Source: Zygnema cylindricum (Eukaryota > Streptophyta > Zygnematophyceae > Zygnematales > Zygnemataceae). Taken from it: a stretch of DNA of 64,000 bases. Below are positions 63,780-64,000 of the stretch, in pieces. The stretch spans positions 1-64,000 of the forward strand of contig JBBHKE010002158.1 of NCBI GenBank assembly GCA_037447655.1, written 5' to 3'. A program made the position numbers and the translations under genes. Under the pieces are notes generated by a model, which was not told the DNA's origin, made no database searches, and was given only the letters and a program-made list of their open reading frames with translations. Within the stretch, counting starts at the first letter, position 1, and every line of letters starts with the position of its first letter.

Positions 63780-64000
63780 TGGTCTACAAAATGTCTAGCT
63801 TATATAAAGCCTTTAGGATAACATTTGTACTTTTGACTTTAGCAATGAATAAGTGCCACCATGGAACGCAAAAGCTCTAACTGACTACACCCTTATAAAG
63901 CATGGACTCTTTTGAGTTGCAGCAAAAAAAATCACCGAAATTGTTCACCTAAGCATTAAGTTATGGCTGGACAAAGATGGCCTATAAATACAAAAACACT
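63760..64000 (-). repeat. 5' LTR of copia A7, cut by the window edge
   Basis: TGTAATTCTTTGACCTCC abuts the primer site. The sequence continues as an A4-type LTR (GCAGCAAAAAAAATCACCG, then a TATA complement near 63,985) to the window end. Confidence 0.7.

Overview
The window looks like AT-rich nuclear DNA of a plant or other streptophyte. Almost all of it is nested, decayed LTR retrotransposons. Evidence for a plant: the Ty1/copia polyproteins read gag-CCHC-protease-integrase-RT-RNase H; one priming site matches the anticodon arm of the plant initiator tRNA-Met exactly (tRNA sequence recalled, not searched); and the only host-like gene is a split plant-type receptor-like kinase. A chromomethylase-like gene riding in a Ty3/gypsy element suggests a lineage outside flowering plants (charophyte, bryophyte, lycophyte or fern). 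That last point is inference. No intact host gene, rRNA gene, genuine tRNA gene or CRISPR array is visible.

Layout. 1-1,305: unassigned DNA, then a 21-bp minisatellite. 1,306-15,182: copia element B on the minus strand, inserted in that minisatellite (the array resumes at 15,183). It contains a plus-strand family-A LTR/gag scrap (2,095-3,050) and a second copia, A2 (3,607-10,225), whose 5' LTR is itself interrupted by LTR-C sequences in opposite orientations. 15,814-22,238: the best-preserved element, copia A, minus strand, with two 1,042-bp LTRs and a perfect 5-bp target duplication. 22,340-23,115: three small tandem arrays. 23,121-36,704 and onward: a pile-up of truncated minus-strand copia pieces (A3, A4, LTR-C, E, A5, F). 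37,498-44,055: a region bounded by a purine tract on the left and a pyrimidine tract on the right, with a decayed receptor-like kinase near the right end.

44,080-45,868: copia G, arranged pol end-LTR-gag. 45,869 to about 52,760: a Ty3/gypsy element on the minus strand, in the order gag, double CCHC, protease, C5-cytosine DNA methyltransferase, RT, RNase H, integrase. This methyltransferase capture is the most notable content. 53,851 to about 55,500: a mini-copia on the plus strand with a 154-codon ORF stitched from separate pieces of the family-A polyprotein. 55,650-63,540: plus-strand copia A6, interrupted by a 2.8-kb unknown insert and by a solo LTR with a target duplication. 63,541-64,000: start of minus-strand copia A7.

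Shared biology of the copia families. The primer-binding site (PBS) lies inside the gag reading frame and matches the anticodon arm, not the 3' end, of initiator tRNA-Met, implying half-tRNA priming as in Drosophila copia. In family A the gag start codon lies within the LTR. Family-A LTRs also carry an antisense tRNA-like block with a Pol III B box and T-run, a stem-loop whose pairing is kept while its sequence changes, and a cluster of GTAC cores upstream of the TATA box. Every element shows stops, frameshifts or truncation.
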